Source: Diphasiastrum complanatum
Taxonomy: Eukaryota > Streptophyta > Lycopodiopsida > Lycopodiales > Lycopodiaceae
Length of the DNA stretch: 64,000 nucleotides
Direction of reading: 5' to 3'
NCBI GenBank assembly: GCA_029204225.1
Contig: MU831976.1
Coordinates: 1-64,000 of the forward strand
Shown here: positions 63,901 to 64,000 of the stretch, one piece after another
Numbering within the stretch: position 1 is the stretch's first letter
Layout: every line of letters starts with the position of its first letter
Position numbers and translations under genes: made by a program
The notes under the pieces: generated by a model
Told to the model about the DNA's origin: nothing
The model's input: the letters and a program-made list of their open reading frames with translations, nothing else
Databases searched by the model: none

Positions 63901-64000
63901 TGCGACTATGCTTATATGCTAGCATGTTTCTTTTGATGATTGCAGTGTTTAGAGACGGATCATTTATTCCAAAGAGGTTACTCTTTCCAACAATCTTAAC
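61000..64000. other. Intergenic stretch, one SINE-like repeat
   Basis: AT-rich DNA with no recognised coding region. Short open frames at 61951-62283 and 62659-62888 (minus) have no domain. GATTGCAG at 63940-63947 could be a splice acceptor for a gene starting beyond the window, but the following frame is too short to judge. Confidence 0.5.
61515..61640 (+). mobile_element. SINE-like element, + strand
   Basis: GGTTGCCTGGTGGGCATGCC (box-A-like) is followed by TTTTGGTTTTGCTTGGG and GATTCGATTCCCC, a strong box B match to GGTTCGANNCC. It shares GGTG..GCATGC and TTGGTTTTGC with the minus-strand element at 47846-47958. The 3' end is unclear. Confidence 0.52.

Overview
The window is nuclear DNA from a land plant. 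The evidence is split eukaryotic genes with GT-AG introns, abundant Ty1/copia LTR retrotransposons primed by initiator Met-tRNA, a FAR1/MULE-type transposase and long dinucleotide microsatellites. The DNA is AT-rich and gene-poor, with long transposon-filled introns, which fits a large plant genome. A fern, lycophyte or early-diverging seed plant is possible, but I cannot name the species from sequence alone.

Only one host gene is well supported: a 12-exon RIK (RS2-interacting KH protein; animal counterpart KHDC4/BLOM7) gene on the + strand, from ATG 20192 to stop 36477. All exon phases close to give 610 codons plus a stop. Intron 2 is about 6.8 kb and carries a copia element nested inside a gypsy RNase H remnant. 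Intron 11 carries a 250-bp GGTACC-rich fold-back element flanked by an 11-bp direct repeat. A Tourist-like MITE and a copia 5' end lie just upstream of the gene.

Layout: 1-5160, almost featureless apart from a large TG/AG microsatellite. 5161-7438, copia A (internally deleted, GA-rich LTRs). 8777-17037, copia C, interrupted at 10563-16923 by nearly complete minus-strand copia B with a perfect 5-bp target duplication. 18732-19440, an LTR, primer site and gag remnant. 19473-19841, MITE. 20192-36477, RIK. 38.3-42.5 kb, decayed copia pieces, an unidentified coding remnant, an LTR-like block and truncated copia E (minus). 44.2-46.7 kb, decayed copia F (+). 49.1-52.4 kb, copia G (minus, 3' half deleted). 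52.9-60.1 kb, a decayed MULE/SWIM transposase gene split by copia H (55508-59459). 60.4-64 kb, an unidentified 190-codon ORF and a SINE-like repeat.

Apart from RIK, nearly everything functional-looking belongs to transposable elements in nested layers. Three nestings (B in C, D in a gypsy element inside RIK, H in the MULE) are supported by target-site duplications or reading frames that resume on the far side. I see no CRISPR array, rRNA, tRNA, gene cluster or clearly new multi-gene system. The most unusual items are the fold-back element, LTR-borne microsatellite and CCAAT minisatellite arrays, a motif shared among LTRs of different copia families, and one-sided CpG decay between the two LTRs of B.
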